A DNA stretch of 6,798 bases from an uncultured Bacteroidales bacterium (lineage in GTDB: Bacteria > Bacteroidota > Bacteroidia > Bacteroidales > Muribaculaceae), in NCBI GenBank assembly GCA_947177325.1, contig CAMWUH010000120.1:1-6798 (forward strand), read 5' to 3'. Both the position numbers and the translations under genes were made by a program. Positions 6,691 through 6,798 of the stretch are shown piece after piece. Under the pieces are notes generated by a model that did no database searches, was not told where the DNA came from, and worked only from the letters and a program-made list of their open reading frames with translations. Numbering within the stretch: position 1 is the stretch's first letter; each line of letters begins with the position of its first letter.

Positions 6691-6724
6691 ATCGCTCCCA
6701 TGTAGCAGTGTAGCAGTTGTAGCA
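6565..6724. repeat. Inverted array of eleven TGCTACA heptamers
   Basis: TGCTACA occurs on the plus strand at 6566, 6575, 6633, 6642, 6651 and 6659. Its complement TGTAGCA occurs at 6673, 6682, 6701, 6709 and 6718. Within clusters the units are spaced 9 or 8 bases, and the plus-strand copies face the minus-strand copies around about 6669. TGCTACACGTGCTACACTG is repeated exactly at 6566-6584 and 6642-6660. Nothing protein-like is supported here. The copies have no long equal repeat with unique spacers as in CRISPR. It is most likely a dispersed non-coding repeat or a site for a DNA-binding factor; both are inference. Confidence 0.85.
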
Positions 6725-6798
6725 GGGTTAGGATGTCGGCCAGCGTGGTAGCGACATAGTGGCGAGAGCTGCGCAGCAGCGACGTTTATGCCAAGCTT
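6725..6798. other. Gene-free end of the window, ending in a half-palindrome
   Basis: No gene is supported after rpoZ; the stretch 6451-6798 holds the terminator, the heptamer array and this tail. The tail contains the palindrome GCTGCGCAGC (6768-6777) and ends CCAAGCTT, whose last six bases are self-complementary. It could be the flank of the repeat element or the edge of a gene outside the window; neither can be shown. Confidence 0.4.

Noticed and set aside
6565..6724. CRISPR array
   Set aside because: The units are only 7-9 bases, occur in both orientations, and have no constant-length unique spacers or nearby cas genes.
6661..6798. Minus-strand open frame entering from the window end and stopping at 6661
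   Set aside because: About 45 codons made largely of the heptamer repeat translate to Ala/Thr/Arg-rich low-complexity sequence. The frame has no start codon inside the window and no recognisable domain.

Overview
The window looks like chromosomal DNA from a gut-type member of the Bacteroidales, and a Muribaculaceae-like organism is a reasonable guess. Four things support this: a Bacteroidetes-type RNA polymerase omega/Rpb6 protein directly behind a BamD lipoprotein; two promoters matching the Bacteroidetes sigma-ABfr consensus (TTTG or TTG, about 19-20 bases, TAnnTTTG); start codons preceded by A-rich sequence rather than Shine-Dalgarno motifs; and Bacteroidales-style proteins (a kinase-less PASTA protein, a DUF4890-like Spy/CpxP relative). 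The family-level guess is inference and is not proven by the sequence.

Layout. Positions 1-207 hold the 3' end of a plus-strand gene for a Lys/Gly/Asp-rich, LTPEQ-containing protein. It converges on a minus-strand gene cluster, with a hairpin at 239-272 between them that can end transcription from both sides. The minus-strand cluster reads from right to left: a membrane-anchored PASTA protein (3322-4017), an RluD-type pseudouridine synthase (2157-3314), a YihY/BrkB membrane protein with a C-terminal winged-helix-like extension (768-2105) and RidA (350-724). Gaps of 7, 51 and 43 bases and one strong promoter at 4071-4101 suggest a single operon. A DMT/EamA transporter (4221-5180) runs divergently. 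It is followed by a bamD-rpoZ pair (5264-6450) with its own near-perfect promoter (5200-5230) and a strong terminator (6507-6546).

The last 250 bases carry no recognisable gene. They contain eleven copies of the heptamer TGCTACA, six on the plus strand and five on the minus strand, spaced 8-9 bases within clusters. These build several perfect 15-18 bp inverted repeats that exclude one another. The window then ends in the half-palindrome CCAAGCTT. Both window ends lie in repetitive sequence, which would fit a short assembly contig broken at repeats.

Functionally the window is mostly housekeeping and envelope related: outer-membrane protein assembly (BamD), RNA polymerase (omega), 23S rRNA modification (RluD), enamine/imine detoxification (RidA), and poorly defined envelope or membrane proteins (PASTA, YihY, EamA). 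I see no phage, CRISPR, toxin-antitoxin or defence genes. The inverted heptamer array is the only part that ordinary genes do not explain.
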